Shown piece by piece: positions 34,201 to 45,886 of a stretch of 64,000 bases of DNA (position 1 is its first letter; every line of letters begins with the position of its first letter). A program made the translations under genes and the position numbers. Below the pieces are notes generated by a model, which searched no databases, was not told the DNA's origin, and was given only the letters and a program-made list of their open reading frames with translations. The stretch is from contig CM055313.2 of the NCBI GenBank assembly GCA_029255685.2, positions 43,542,079 through 43,606,078 on the forward strand, read 5' to 3'. This DNA comes from Silene conica (taxonomy: Eukaryota > Streptophyta > Magnoliopsida > Caryophyllales > Caryophyllaceae).

Positions 34201-35835
34201 CAAGCTAGACTTCAAGGTATTGACGGATATGAATTTGATTTTTGGCTTGACTCGGTATCCCTTGTAGGACACCCTCACTCCCTTGGGTCCCCTCAAGGAA
34301 ATCTTCTTCTGATGACAGTCGATAAAAGCCCTATACTTCCCCAACCAGTCCATCCCTAGGATCACCTCAAAACCCCCCAGCGGAAATTCTATGAGGTCAC
34401 AAAAGAAAATTGCTTCCCCGATTTTAATGGGTACACTACCGTATACTCTATTACAAACTATTGACTCGCCCGAAGGTATGGTCACTGAATCCGCGACCCA
34501 GTTGAATCTCTCAAGTCCCAAAACTCTAACATGATCCCTAGACACAAACGAATGGGTGGCACCGGAATCGAAAAGTACGAACGTAGGTTTAGAGTTTACA
34601 AGAAAAGTACCAGTAACCACATGAGCATCCTCCTGAGCGGCCTGCTTTCCCATGGCAAAGAGTTTGCCACTGGACTTGACCCCACTCTGGCTGGCAGAAG
34701 ATGTCCCAGCCTGCTGATTTCCTGCCGTCCCCGTCTTGTTGTTGTTCCCACTTCCATTGTACTGATTCTGATATGAACGGTTCTGATTGTTGTTGTTGTA
34801 GTTCCTCTGATAGTTGCTGCTGCCTCCAGACTTCGCACCCCCACCATAGTTTGTCATGGGTGTGCGATAGCCACTGCTGCCATAGGACTGAGTGCGAGGT
34901 CCCTGGTATCCGGATGTAGGTGTACGATAGCCCTCGGACTGGTTTCCTCCAGACGAACGAGACACTGCTTGCTTATGTCCCGTCTTTCCACAGCCGAAAC
35001 AAACTATTCCCACTGAGCCACTGCCTGAACCCCCACTCCTGAAGTTGCCCCCACTCTGATTCTTTCCACCACCAGAGGCACTACTCCCGAAATACCCACT
35101 GTACTTGTTATTACTTTGCTTTTTCGATCCTGAACCCTCAGCTACTGCTTCAGCTTTCCTCTTTTCTGACTTGGACTGTTTGTCCTTTTTGATCATATCC
35201 GAAAGCCTCTCCGCCGCCCCAGCCCTTAAATAGATATCACGGATTGTGGTGGGCGGAGCTGCAATCAGTCTCTTTTTGATGGCGATTGATAATCCCCTCT
35301 CAAATTTCAAGGCTAGCATAGCATCGTCAAATCCCATATCTCCCACATAGTGTACCAGCTGGATGAATTTCCTGTAGTAAACCTCTACAGTCATGTCCTC
35401 CGACATCTGGAATGAGTCGAACTCTTCCCTCAGCTTGCTCTTTTGGAATTCTGGTAGAAACGCCTCGTTCAGAACCCCCGTGAATGCATCCCACGGAACA
35501 AACGCGGATCCACCCTCTATAGCTGCTTCCCGGAGCTCTCCCTTATTCGTGGTCCACCAGTCTCCAGCCATACCCCTCAGATAGTGGGCAGCCTGGTCTA
35601 CCCTCAATTCTTCAGGGCAGTCCACCAACTCGAACAGGTTACCGAATTCCCGGCACCAAGCTCCTAACAGATGAGGTTCCCCCTCCCCAGTGAATTGGGT
35701 AGGGTGATGTCTTGCGATGATTGTGCTCATTTTCGCGGAGTCCATACGTTTGGCCTTTAGAGCCGCATTCTCAGCTCGTAGTTGGTCTAACTCCTCTTGT
35801 GTGATGTTAACGGCATTATCTCTTCGCGGAGGCAT
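31234..35835 (-). pseudogene. Tekay-T gag-pol with a single nonsense codon
   Basis: The ATG at 35835 ([10 protein letters not shown]) is preferred over an in-frame one 26 codons upstream because chromovirus Gag often starts this way. Order: Gag; zinc knuckle [14 protein letters not shown]; protease [14 protein letters not shown] with [12 protein letters not shown] and the catalytic FIDD box; RNase H with [10 protein letters not shown] and [10 protein letters not shown]; integrase with CLTCQRVKG, a DDE core in [18 protein letters not shown] and DGQTERTI; and a chromodomain near the end (EILDRKVRK ... LVKVLWTN ... ATWEPEA). Chromodomains of this family direct integration toward histone-marked chromatin. 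A TGA at 32413-32415 replaces the first Trp of a WW-P motif; the frame continues unchanged to 31234. The fourth zinc-knuckle ligand is Ser instead of Cys. Confidence 0.95.
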
Positions 35836-36231
35836 ACTATAAAACAAGAAAAGAATGAGTCCCGACGTACATGGGTACCCATTTGGTTTAGGGCTATGTC
35901 CCCTAAGCATCAAAATCTATAACACTTATCATATAGAGTAGTTTTCTTCTATAACATGGCTCAGGGATCACATAACCGCATATCACTAGACATGATGAAA
36001 GAAGAATTACTAGCACGTTTCAAATCTCTTAACATATCACAACAATATACACCTTTTATTCAAACAGATAAAGATTCATTCATGCTCATGCCCCTTCCGG
36101 CTTTTCCAAAATCACTTATACTCAGAATTCTCATAACAGTCCTATCCCGGGGGGTTCATTTTATTTAGACTCTCCTATATTCATTAGGTTCATTAGGTTA
36201 GGCCTGAGGATCGTTCTCTCTGATACCACTT
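35836..36231 (-). other. Tekay-T leader and tRNA-Met primer site
   Basis: On the minus strand the LTR end TGTTACA is followed by AAGTGGTATCAGAGAG (primer site core 36217-36228) and GAACGATCCTCAGGCCTAA. The first ~100 bases match the LARD leader. No other gene is seen. Confidence 0.85.
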
Positions 36232-38577
36232 TGTAACACCCCCATTTATTTAAGGGCCTGAACTAGGACTCCTCAGATAAATAAAGGTGTTACCATCTCG
36301 GTTTCCCGAGGCAGTAGATACAAAGGAAGATAAACAGTACTTTATATTTAATTTAAACTCAAAACATGTTCTTACAAAACCAAATAGAAAACTGTTCTGA
36401 CAAAAGTAAAAGTACAACTCATAGACTACTATCACGTGGTCTAGACTCTAAACAGGTCCGGGTCCATGCTTCTCCCTTCCCAGATGTTCCCATTGTCTTT
36501 ATACCTGTCAGTCTGCTGCCCAATAATTGGTTCATCACAGGTGATCACGAATACACAGGGTCAACCACGAGGTTGAGTAGAGTAAAACTGTAAACAAACC
36601 ATATTGCTAAAAATAGAAAGTCGATCATCTCCACTCCGAATCACAAGACCCAATATCTCCGCACCAATCACAAGACCCATTATCTCCGCACCAATCACAA
36701 GTCCCATTATCTCCGCACCAATCACAAGACCCATTATCTCCGCGCCAATCACAAGACCCATCATCTCATCGCCTCATCGTTATCACAGTATAATATAAAT
36801 GCACAATATAAAGATCACATGATAATATATAACAACATGTTTGATATCAATTATGAACGGTTTACACATCATCAAACATTAGTAGTTTCCCCTACCTCAA
36901 AGCTGTAGAAAAAAGATAACTGCGCAACTGCTTCTAAAAATGTTCCACACGGAAACTTCCACCTAAATAAGTATTACTTTAATTAATAACTTCCTAATCC
37001 CCGTAATACGTATACACACATTCTATTTATAGACACCTCCTATATTTAGAAAGCTTCCCAACAACCGAGTTACCCAAAATAGTAACTTTCTAAATATAGT
37101 AGCTTCTAGAAATAGTAACTCCTAAAAAAAATAAGTACACTTGGGTTTTGAAATTCAAATTATTAAAAGTGCATAAATACCATATCATACATTAAATACC
37201 CAAAATCCTTTCCCTTAATATCCATAATATCATTACCCAAAATACATAATATTACCATAATTAAATACTAATTATAATAACAATAATAATACTAATAATA
37301 ATAATAAAACAAAGTAAATAAAACCAATAAAACCAATAAAATAAATAAACAACCAAGTAACCCTTCACCCTTCACTAACCACGGCCCCAAACACCCAATT
37401 ACCGCCACCTGACCAACCCAGCACCACCAGGCAGCAGCCGCACCCCGTTCCCAGAACCGCAGACCACCAATACACCCACCAGTGGCCTGCTCGATTGCTG
37501 CCGGCAGAGTGAACCGACCCCTTAAACAGACCCTGTTCCTCGCCACAGCCCCCTGACCAGACTAACTCCACAGACCCTTCGACACCACTCCAGACCCTGT
37601 CACCACCCGACTCGACCACCAGAACCACCCCCCGACACCAGGCTCTCAACCACGGTGGTACCATTGGTCTGACCTCCCCCGAGTCACCATTGGTACCACC
37701 CCCAAGACACCCCCAGCACTAAAGCATACCCAGAACCGTGACCAGACCCAGCAACGAGCACCCGTAAAACATCTGACACCGTCGCTGGTAACCACCACGA
37801 CAACCACCAGTCTACTCCTTTGACAACCCCAGACTCACCACTCTCTTTTACTTACACACGAGACTCAGAGTTATACCACGAAGGTGTTTTATAAAACCGA
37901 GTATGATTCATTCTGATTATAACTACAGAATTACCATGGTGACAGGCGGTGTTCAACCTTGCCCACCGTGACTCTAGGTGGTTGACAAGAACGAAACTCA
38001 ACCCAGAACACGACTCTCAAAAGCATAGATTGTATATATGTGAAGAACAGACCTTGATGACACAAAAACCCAGATCGAATTAACTCATAAACACAGGAGG
38101 AAAAATACAAAAATAAAAGAACACAGGACGGCATACCTACTTCAGGCCTTATTCGACCACCACTAGCCCACCCTAAGACCACCGTGCTCAACTCCTATCC
38201 AAGCTTTGGTACGACGGCAGAGGTTTTATGAGTCGTTTGTAGGGAATTAGGGTAGGTAGTGCTCAGAACAAGAGCTTAAATATGACGGCATGCATAAGTT
38301 GTTCAATTAGGTTTAGCAAATAAAACGTGTGGGCTGTTTGTAAAATCTGAGTTGCACGCATACCAAGGCCCGTATTAGGGTGTTAAAAGGTCTCAAGATC
38401 GAATCCCCTTAGCAACACAAACCCTTAACTTGATCAAAATCTCATAAACTAGTTTAAACGCAAAATAAAGGTCGTAACTTATATTCGATGCACCAACAAC
38501 TATTCGAAAGCCCACAATTATTATACGAATAACCCGTCACTAATAAAATAAGTTGGTTACTAAAACGGGTTATTACA
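36232..38577 (-). repeat. 5' LTR of Tekay-T (2346 bp)
   Basis: Same termini and contents as the left copy. An AATATAAAGTA box about 110 bp from its 3' end (plus coordinates near 36340-36350) corresponds to the TATATAAAG box of the LARD and would serve as promoter. Confidence 0.95.
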
Positions 38578-38582
38578 GCGTG
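38578..38582. other. Target-site duplication GCGTG, right of Tekay-T
   Basis: Second copy of the 5-bp duplication; the interrupted Athila-D LTR resumes here with GAATTTGGC. Confidence 0.95.
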
Positions 38583-38741
38583 AATTTGGCATAAAATCGT
38601 TCTTTTTCCGCACAAATCTGCAAAAGAGCATAAAAATACGAAAGTAGACAGTTGTTGGGAAATAAAGGCTAAAACATAGTAAATGAGCGACCAAATGCGT
38701 GTAAAAATAGATGAAAAACATCATAAAATAGGCACGCATCA
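38583..38741 (-). repeat. 5' LTR of Athila-D, outer part
   Basis: Continues 27280-28706 after the Tekay-T insertion and ends TAGGCACGCATCA, the LTR terminus. Matches 22095-22253 of the other LTR. Confidence 0.85.
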
Positions 38742-38993
38742 GTCGACCGGTTCACCGCTTACCTCACTTTCCAGAATCTGTTTTGCTTCGAGTCTGCGGT
38801 CGGTCGACCCATTTTACTGGCAACACCCGTCTGTTTTCCAGCTAAAGCTCAAAATTCCCATTAAAAGTATAAAGAGCAAGAAAGAAACATTTACTACTAA
38901 GAGGAAACTACAAAAAGAGAACTAAAAACTACAACACGGGTTGCCTCCCGGTTAGCGCTGGTTTAAGAGGTCATGCACGACCTTTTTACCTCA

Positions 38994-41636
38994 TTATGAA
39001 GCATCCAAAAAAGGGTCAAAGTAAGAGACTTCAACCTTCCCTATGAACTCATTTGCTCCATGGAAATGCTTCACATACTGGCCATTAACCTTGAACCTCT
39101 CACCGGATGTGGTTTCTAACTCAATTGACCCAAACTTTGAGACTGTCGTGATGGTGTAAGGTCCACTCCACCTGGATTTCAGCTTACCAGGAAAAAGACG
39201 GATACGAGCATTAAAGAATAGAACCTTATCACCTACCTGAAAGTCACGCTTTATTATCCTCTTGTCATGCCAGCGCTTAGTTTTCTCCTTGTAGATCCTG
39301 GCATTGTCATAGGCAGGCAACCTAAATTCTTCCAACTCGTTTAGCTGCGACAAACATTTCTCACGGGAAAGGTTAGGGTCTATATTAAGATCAAAAATGG
39401 CCCACCAAGACTTGCGTTTCAACTCAACTGGTAAGTGACAAGTCTTACCATAAATCAACCGGAATGGTGACATTCCGATTGGAGTTTTGAACGCAGTTCT
39501 ATAAGCCCTTAAAACGTCATCTAGATTAAGACTCCAATCTTTCCTAGACTTAGAACAACTTTGGCTAGAGTCTCCTTGAGTTCTCTATTAGAGATCTCAA
39601 CTTGACCACTAGTCTGAGGGTGATATGCTAGACCCCTACGATGTTGGACACCGAATTTAGTTAGCAAGGCACTTAATTGTTTCTCTTTGAAATGCATACC
39701 CCCATCACTAATGACAACCCTAGGGACACCAAAGTGAGGAAATATGATTTTCTTAAAAAGTTTGATCACAGCTTTTGCATCACAATGGGGAGTAACAATA
39801 GCTTCTACCCATTTAGACACGTAATCAACGGCGACAAGAATATACTTGTTACCTTGACTGCTCGGGAAGGGTCCTTGATAATCAATGCCCCAGACGTCGA
39901 AAATCTCTACCTCTAAAATACCAACCTGTAGCATCTCATGTCTTTTGGATACATTCCCGGAGCTCTGACAAGCATCGCAGCTACTCACAAAATTCCTACA
40001 ATCGGCATGCAAAGTAGGCCAATAAAACCAGACTGTAATACCTTCGCCACGGTCCGAGATGGACCATGGTGACCACCATAAGTAGAAGAGTGGCATGCTT
40101 CCAGAATGTCCTTCACCTCCCACTGGGGGACGCATCTCTGGATAAGTCTATCTTCATATTCTTTGAAAACATATGGGTCGTACCAAAAATACTGTTTCGC
40201 ATCAAAGGCAAACCTCTTCTTCTGTTGGCATGAAAGCTCTAGAGGAATTTTACCTGTGACAACAAAATTAGCAAAATCGGCATACCAAGGAGGGGGGTAA
40301 GAACCTGAACTATTAATGATAAAAAGACTCTCATCGGGAAAAGAATCATCAATAGGTAAAGGATCTTCCCTATCAGTCAGCTGCAGGCGAGATAGATGGT
40401 CAGCTACCACGTGTCCGCGCCTTTCTTATCCTTAATCTCCAAGTCAAACTCCTGTAAAAGGAGTATCCACCTCAACAGCCTCGGCTTTGCATCTTTCTTC
40501 AAGAAGAGGCCTTTCAGAGCTGCATGGTCAGTATAAACAATTACCTTATTACCTACCAAATAGGATCGGAATTTCTCTAAGGCAAAGATCACAGCTAACA
40601 TCTCCTTCTCCATTGTGAAGTATTTGACTTGAGTGTCATCTAAAGTCCGGCTCGCATAGTATATTGCATTCAGAGCCTTGTTCTTCCTTTGGCCTAGCAC
40701 ATCACCCACAGCATAGTCACTGGCATCGCACATGATCTCAAAATGGAAATCCCAATCTGGTGGCTGGATGATCGGTGCTGAGACCAAAGCTTCCTTCAAC
40801 CTGATAAAAGTTGAAAGGCACTCATCAGTAAACTCAAAAACAGCATCCTTAAGGAGCAACTGTGTAAGTGGTTTAGCAATCTTAGAGAAGTCCTTAATGA
40901 AATGCCGGTAGAAACCTGCGTGACCTAAGAAACTTCTCACCCCCTTAACATTCACAGGAGGGGGCAATTGCTCAATCACTTGCACCTTTGCTTTATCTAC
41001 ATGAATACCCTTATCAAATATAAGATGCCCTAACACTACCCCCTCATTGACCATAAACTGACACTTTTCCCAATTTAAGACAAGGTTTACATAAATACAA
41101 CGCTGCAAGACTTTATCAAGGTTAGCTAAGCATTGATCAAACTCATTACCATAAACAGAGAAATCATCCATAAATACCTCCATAATGTTCTCAATAAAAT
41201 CAGAAAAGATCCCCATCATACACCTTTGAAAGGTGGCAGGGGCATTACGCAACCCATAAGGCATTCTTCGGTATGCAAAAACACCTTGTGGGCAAGTAAA
41301 TGTAGTCTTACTCTGATCATCAGGATGAATGGGAATCTGGAAAAAACCTGAATATCAATCTAGAAAACAGAAGAATTTATTAGATGCAAGTCTTTCAGTC
41401 ATCTGGTCAACAAAAGGAAGGGGGAAGTGGTGTTTTTTGGTGGCGGCATTTAACTGTCTATAATCAATGCACATCCGCCACCCTCTCACTACTCTAGTAG
41501 GTATTAATTCATTTTTCTCATTTTTAACCACGGTGGTTCCTCCTTTCTTAGGAACCACCTGAACTGGGCTAATCCACTTGGAGTTGCCAACTGAATAAAT
41601 AATACCTGCATCGAGAAGTTTCATCACCTCAGCCAT
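38994..41636 (-). pseudogene. Athila-E RT, RNase H and integrase, disrupted
   Basis: Segments in order from the right: RT N-terminal part (41355-41636), ended by TGA for Gly in the FLDGYSG motif; RT catalytic FMDD and RNase H (40404-41264); integrase zinc region (39985-40410); DDE core (39521-40135); C-terminal part (38994-39473). Single-base deletions relative to B near 40420, 40030 and 39555 shift the frame. All domain motifs of Athila-A are recognisable, so this is one inactivated pol. Confidence 0.9.
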
Positions 41637-41645
41637 AACTACCTC

Positions 41646-42962
41646 CTACATCTTAGGGTTCAACTTACGTTGACCCTGTTTGTAGGGCTTATGCCCTTCC
41701 TCTAACTCTATCCTATGCATGCAAACATCAGGGTTGATGCCCTTAACGTCATCCAAAGAATAACCTAAAGCTTTCTTGTTCTTTTTGAAAACAGCCATCA
41801 AGGCAGAAAGTTGGTTAGGGTCAAGTATAGAACTAACAATTGCAGGGTACTGCTCAGTGTCTTCAAGGAAAACATACTTAAGATTAGGAGGAAGTGGCTT
41901 ACGCTCTGGTACCTTTACCTCAATGGCATGAATAGAATCAGTGCTAACAGAATAACACATGTTTACCAGGTTAGCACTAGCAAAGCTTGTGAGCTTCTCA
42001 TCTTCTTTCTCAGTTAGCTCATATTCCTCTATCCCTGCTTCCAAAACATCCAGCTCTTCAACATCCTCAGCTGGATTACCTGCACACTTATCCAAAACAG
42101 TCAGATCATGTAAGGGATCCTTGGTCAAGGATTCCGTCCAGTTACGGATAACATTCATGTCAATAATGTCAATGGAGAAACACGTATCATCAGTAGGCGT
42201 AGTTGCCTTATGGGCAAGACTAAACTCGATAGTGTCATCCCCAACCTCTAAAGTAATGATCCCGCATTTGACATCAATCACAGCCCCGACTGTGTGCAAA
42301 AAAGGTCTACCTAAAATAATAGGTATCTGACTGTCCTCAGCAATGTCCAAAACAACGAAATCGACATGAATAAAAAACTTTCCCACTCTAACTGGGACAT
42401 CCTCCAAGACCCCTAATGGTCTTTGGGTTGATCTATTTGCCATCTGTAGGGTAATGTTGGTGACCTTAAGTCTACCTTTGTTAAGTCTCTCACAAACAGA
42501 ATACGGCATAACACTGACACTAGCCCCTAGATCACAAAGGGCTTTCCCAATTAAATGATTACCTATGGTACATGGGATACAAAAACTACCTGGGTCTTTC
42601 AACTTAGGTGGAATATTGTTTTGTGAAAGAACATAACATTCTTCCACAAAAACAATAGCACATTCATCCTGAAATTTTCTCTTACGACTCAAGATATCTT
42701 TCATAAATTTAGCATAAGAGGGTACCTGGGTGATCAAGTCAGTGAACGGGATGGTTACCTCAAGGTTCTTCACCATCTCCAAGAACTTTCCAAACTTCTG
42801 ATCCTCCTTTGAATTCTTCAATCGCTCGGGATACGGAATGGTAACACTAGTCGTAGGATCAGCTATCTTCGGCTTCTTCAATAGTAAAATCTCTGTCAAG
42901 TCTTGAATGAATGAAGGATCCGGCAAATCAGGTGTAGAGGTTGCACTCTGCTCAGGTATCAT
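41646..42962 (-). pseudogene. Athila-E Gag C-terminus, protease and linker to RT
   Basis: 438 open codons ending at a TAG that replaces a Gln codon found in B (RKLNPKM then stop). It contains LCDLGASVSVMPYSV and PIILGRPF of the protease and the acidic linker before RT. Upstream (42963-42995) is a bipartite module encoding the GRP-x-GRP pair in frame. Confidence 0.85.
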
Positions 42963-43109
42963 GGTCGGTCGACCATGAGTAGTGGTCGGTCGACCAGTCG
43001 AACTGAAGTCAGAAGGCTTCTGTTTTCCAGAAACTGGTGGGTCGTCAGGTAGGTCGGTCGATCAACCGGGTATGTTAGTCGGTCGACCTACCTTATTGGG
43101 CACGTCACT
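42963..43109 (-). repeat. Athila-E Gag linker with two GTCGACC modules
   Basis: Module 42963-42995 keeps the 21-bp register. A second pair (43052 and 43077) is spaced 25 bp, the only clear exception seen. Sequence homologous to Athila stops at the TGTAAAACC start of block F. Confidence 0.7.
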
Positions 43110-43855
43110 TGTAAAACCCCTCGCGAAAGCGGAAACATAAAACATACAAATTACTAAAAATGCAGCGGAATTAAAACTTTTAAACATAAACAACATGTGA
43201 GGTGAATTAAACCTGAAACTGAAAACTGATATAAACAAAATAGATAAGTATAACAGTTGTAAGTACGGAAACCAAATATATACAAAGCCTGGGATGGAAC
43301 ATCCCTACAGGCACCAAAAGCTAACAACTGTATCAAACTAGAGTCTAGCTACTCGAAAGGGTAAGTCATATGATGGCAAGTGGATCATCACTCGCTAGCT
43401 CTCATCCAACCCTGTCCAACCTGCATGTACCTACATACATGAAAACATGTACGCCACAATCAGTGGGGAGTGACTAGAGTTCTCCTAGCCACCTATTGTA
43501 ACGACACGTAACAAGCAATACAAACAGAACACTCCAACATATATAAACATGTGAAGTATAACAATATCTCAATAACTGATCACCAACTATCATGCAATCA
43601 CTAATGCACGGCTCTCAACCAACTTCGGAAACTATTTGGAAGGAGAGCCGGTTTCCCTACCGGTTATCTGGTCGGGGGGTCTTTCAGTCCAAGCCATTTA
43701 CGAAACAGACTAAAGAGTCATCCAATACCTTGGATGAACAATAACAAAATCAAGTATCATACTCGTCAACGTCAACAGTTATCTCATAGACATCAACATC
43801 AATATCTGACACTATACCAACTCTAGGCAAGTAGATAAACTCGGCAAGTATAAGG

Positions 43856-44414
43856 TTCAGCGGTCAACTTAAGACATAGCCTACATACATATAATTCAAC
43901 AAGTATAAAGGTTCAGCGGTCAACTTAAGACATAAACTAAATACCAATCATTCAGCAAGCAAGGACTCAGAGGCCAACTTAAGGCATGGACCTGCCAATC
44001 AGCAAGACACTAGACTCAGAGGCGACATTACAACGCATGGACTAGCATCCAAAAGTAAAGGACTCAGAGGCCAGCTTAAGGCATGTCCCTTAACTACATC
44101 ACAAGATACTAGACTCAGAGGCCAGCTTAAGGCATATCCTAGCATCAAACATCTGCACTCCGGGCAAGGTGTCAGTTCCTTAGCTACCCCGTTGTGCAGC
44201 ATCTCTACTCGTCGGACTCAGAGGCCAACTTAAGGCATGTTCCAACGCGATCACAATCAAACATGTCTGGGCTCAGAGGCCAGCTTAAGGCATATCCCAG
44301 ACACGACACTCATACACATATAGGGCTCAGAGGCCAACTTAAGGCATATCCCCATATATGAAAATCAACTCACGTATTAAGTTCAGAGGCTAGCTTAAGG
44401 CATAACTTAATACG
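43856..44414 (-). repeat. Array of about ten hairpin units with constant core and variable arms
   Basis: The plus-strand core CTCAGAGGCCAACTTAAGGCAT occurs at about 43856, 43912, 43966, 44015, 44063, 44114, 44217, 44272, 44326 and 44382. Inside each core GCC and GGC can pair. Flanking arms differ from unit to unit but are mutually complementary: TGTCTGGG/CCCAGACA at 44264/44296 and CGTATTAAGTT/AACTTAATACG at 44373/44404 are perfect. Confidence 0.8.
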
Positions 44415-44678
44415 CATCAATACAATATCATCAAAGTCTATGAACTAATCTATAGTTCTACTTTCTTAACTTCTAATCAACACTTAATTGATCACGGAAA
44501 CTAAGTTGAGGGTGAGCCGGTTACCCGACCGGGGGGTCTCTATCCTCTCTCCATTGTCGAACCCAATATAGTGTCGCCCATCCTCCGGGGACCTCAAACA
44601 CACATGAAAGGTACACGGAACGAATCTCAAACAAAACCGATAAGTCGTTTGAAAGTTAAAACCAAAACAATGGGAACA

Positions 44679-45066
44679 GGGGCTCTCAGCCGGTCCCAGA
44701 CCGTCTGCCGGTCCACCGGCTGGGAGTCCCTTCCCATGCCAAACAATCGTCTGAAAAACAATGAGAAGAGCCTCTCAGCCGGTGGACCGTCCGCCGGCTG
44801 GGAGTCCTTTCCCATAAGCCAAAACTTGAAATTAAAATATGAGGAGTGACTCTCAGCCGGTGTACCGCCTGCCGGCCTGCCGGCTGGGAGTCACTTCCCA
44901 TGCCTTTGCAAACTTGAAAACACCCAAGAAGGATCCTGAGCCGGTCGACCGGCGGCCGACTGACCGGCTCAGAAACCTTCCTCAGATTTCTGAACATTCA
45001 AAATTTAACACACCGACTCTGAGCCGGCCGACCGGCTGCCGGTCAACCTACCGGCTCAGAGTCACC
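44679..45066 (-). repeat. Five GC-rich hairpins with AGCCGG stems
   Basis: Units at 44679-44730, 44767-44810, 44842-44898, 44928-44980 and 45013-45066. Each has AGCCGG on one side and CCGGCT on the other, extended by unit-specific arms such as GACTCTGAGCCGG/CCGGCTCAGAGTC in the last unit. The loops contain partial GGTCGACC motifs. Confidence 0.75.
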
Positions 45067-45886
45067 TGTACGCAAAAATCGCAATTCCTATCCAAACCAA
45101 AACTTCACTAATCAATTCAAGACTTCTAAATTAGCAACATATAATGTTTACCCATTACATAAAATCATCAAATACACTAACTACCAGCAATTAATCCCAC
45201 AAACAATCCTCAAAGAAAATGATTTGTATACGTCTTAAGCATAAATTTCTGAAAATTAAACAATAAGCATATGAAACATCATCCAAGCATGTAATCATCA
45301 TATGTGAACATTCCTATCATGTTACTAAGTTCAAACAACAACAATAACATTAAAAATCAGAAACTTAAACCAATTCAAACAAGAAAAATGCTAATATATT
45401 CAATAAGGCCGAGTTTCTCATTATCGTCACCTTAAAAGCAATTCCGATCAAAGCTCCTCTTCCACCACGTTGCTATCCACACTAGGGTCGTCTAAACCTT
45501 CACCTACAACCAAGAAACACGGATTTTAGAGATCAAAAGACGAATTCTCCAAAACAGCCCAATTATCGAATTGGAGGAAATGAAAAACGGAAGTGACAGA
45601 TGGCTTGCAAATTCCATGAGGATTCTGAAAATGTATTTATTACCTTGATTCGGTGAACGGATGATGACGGACTTTGGAAAAGAAGATGAAGATTTAAAGA
45701 GGATTTGTGAAAATGAGAACACTGTATATTATTTTGAGGTTGAAGGTTATGTCGACATACATGGGTTTTAGGAGGGTTTTATGTTGTCCTTTCCGTTTAA
45801 ATGAAAACGGGTTGGAATGAACGGGTTTTAATTTATGAATTCAAGTAGCCAAGTTTGTATTCGTCTTAAGGACTTAAGGTTCTTAA

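Larger units (their letters stand above)
28707..38577 (-). mobile_element. Tekay-T, Tekay/Del-like chromovirus, nearly intact
   Basis: A complete element: two LTRs of 2349 and 2346 bp, 5-bp target duplication, tRNA-Met primer site, one long gag-pol frame and a C-terminal chromodomain. Aligning the LTRs by eye I find about 16 substitutions and one 3-bp indel, roughly 0.7 percent. It lies inside the 5' LTR of Athila-D. Chromodomain and long LTRs place it in the chromoviruses, most like Tekay/Del. Confidence 0.95.
21597..38741 (-). mobile_element. Athila-D, non-autonomous Athila-type element split by Tekay-T
   Basis: Partial 3' LTR (21597-22253), internal region (22254-27279), then 5' LTR in two parts (27280-28706 and 38583-38741) around the Tekay-T insertion. 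Internal organisation matches Athila-C: gag, zinc knuckle, protease, no RT or integrase. Its outer 5' LTR end (GCATCA at 38741) abuts Athila-E sequence GTCGACCGG. The shared LTR part differs by roughly 3 percent between the two LTRs by eye, so D is clearly older than Tekay-T, as the nesting requires. Confidence 0.85.
38742..43109 (-). mobile_element. Athila-E, autonomous-type Athila relic
   Basis: Reverse-oriented fragment with Gag C-terminus, protease, RT, RNase H and integrase, clearly related to A and B but more decayed. Its 3' half (env-position ORF, 3' UTR, LTR) should lie left of Athila-D and is missing. Its 5' part is interrupted at 43110 by block F. The post-pol spacer contains one half module (38798-38809), and the D insertion point lies in a second GTCGACC motif. 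Confidence 0.85.
43110..45886 (-). mobile_element. Block F, LTR-like sequence of an unassigned family
   Basis: It begins TGTAAAACCCC directly after Athila-E sequence; on the minus strand this is an LTR-type end, GGGGTTTTACA, similar to the Tekay LTR end. The other end lies beyond the copia-G insertion. No coding sequence was seen. It contains a hairpin array (43856-44414), a repeated GAGCCGGTT...CCGGGGGGTCT motif (near 43645-43690 and 44514-44545) and a GC-rich hairpin array (44679-45066). The minus orientation is inferred from the terminal sequence and G-U pairing. Confidence 0.5.

Noticed and set aside
34531-34919. Plus-strand ORFs opposite the Tekay-T gag
   Set aside because: They are antisense shadows of the Ser/Gly/Asn-rich Gag segment.
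43110-45886. Satellite DNA block
   Set aside because: Core spacing is irregular (about 47-103 bp) and the block starts with an LTR-type terminus at a clean junction, so an LTR with internal repeats fits better.
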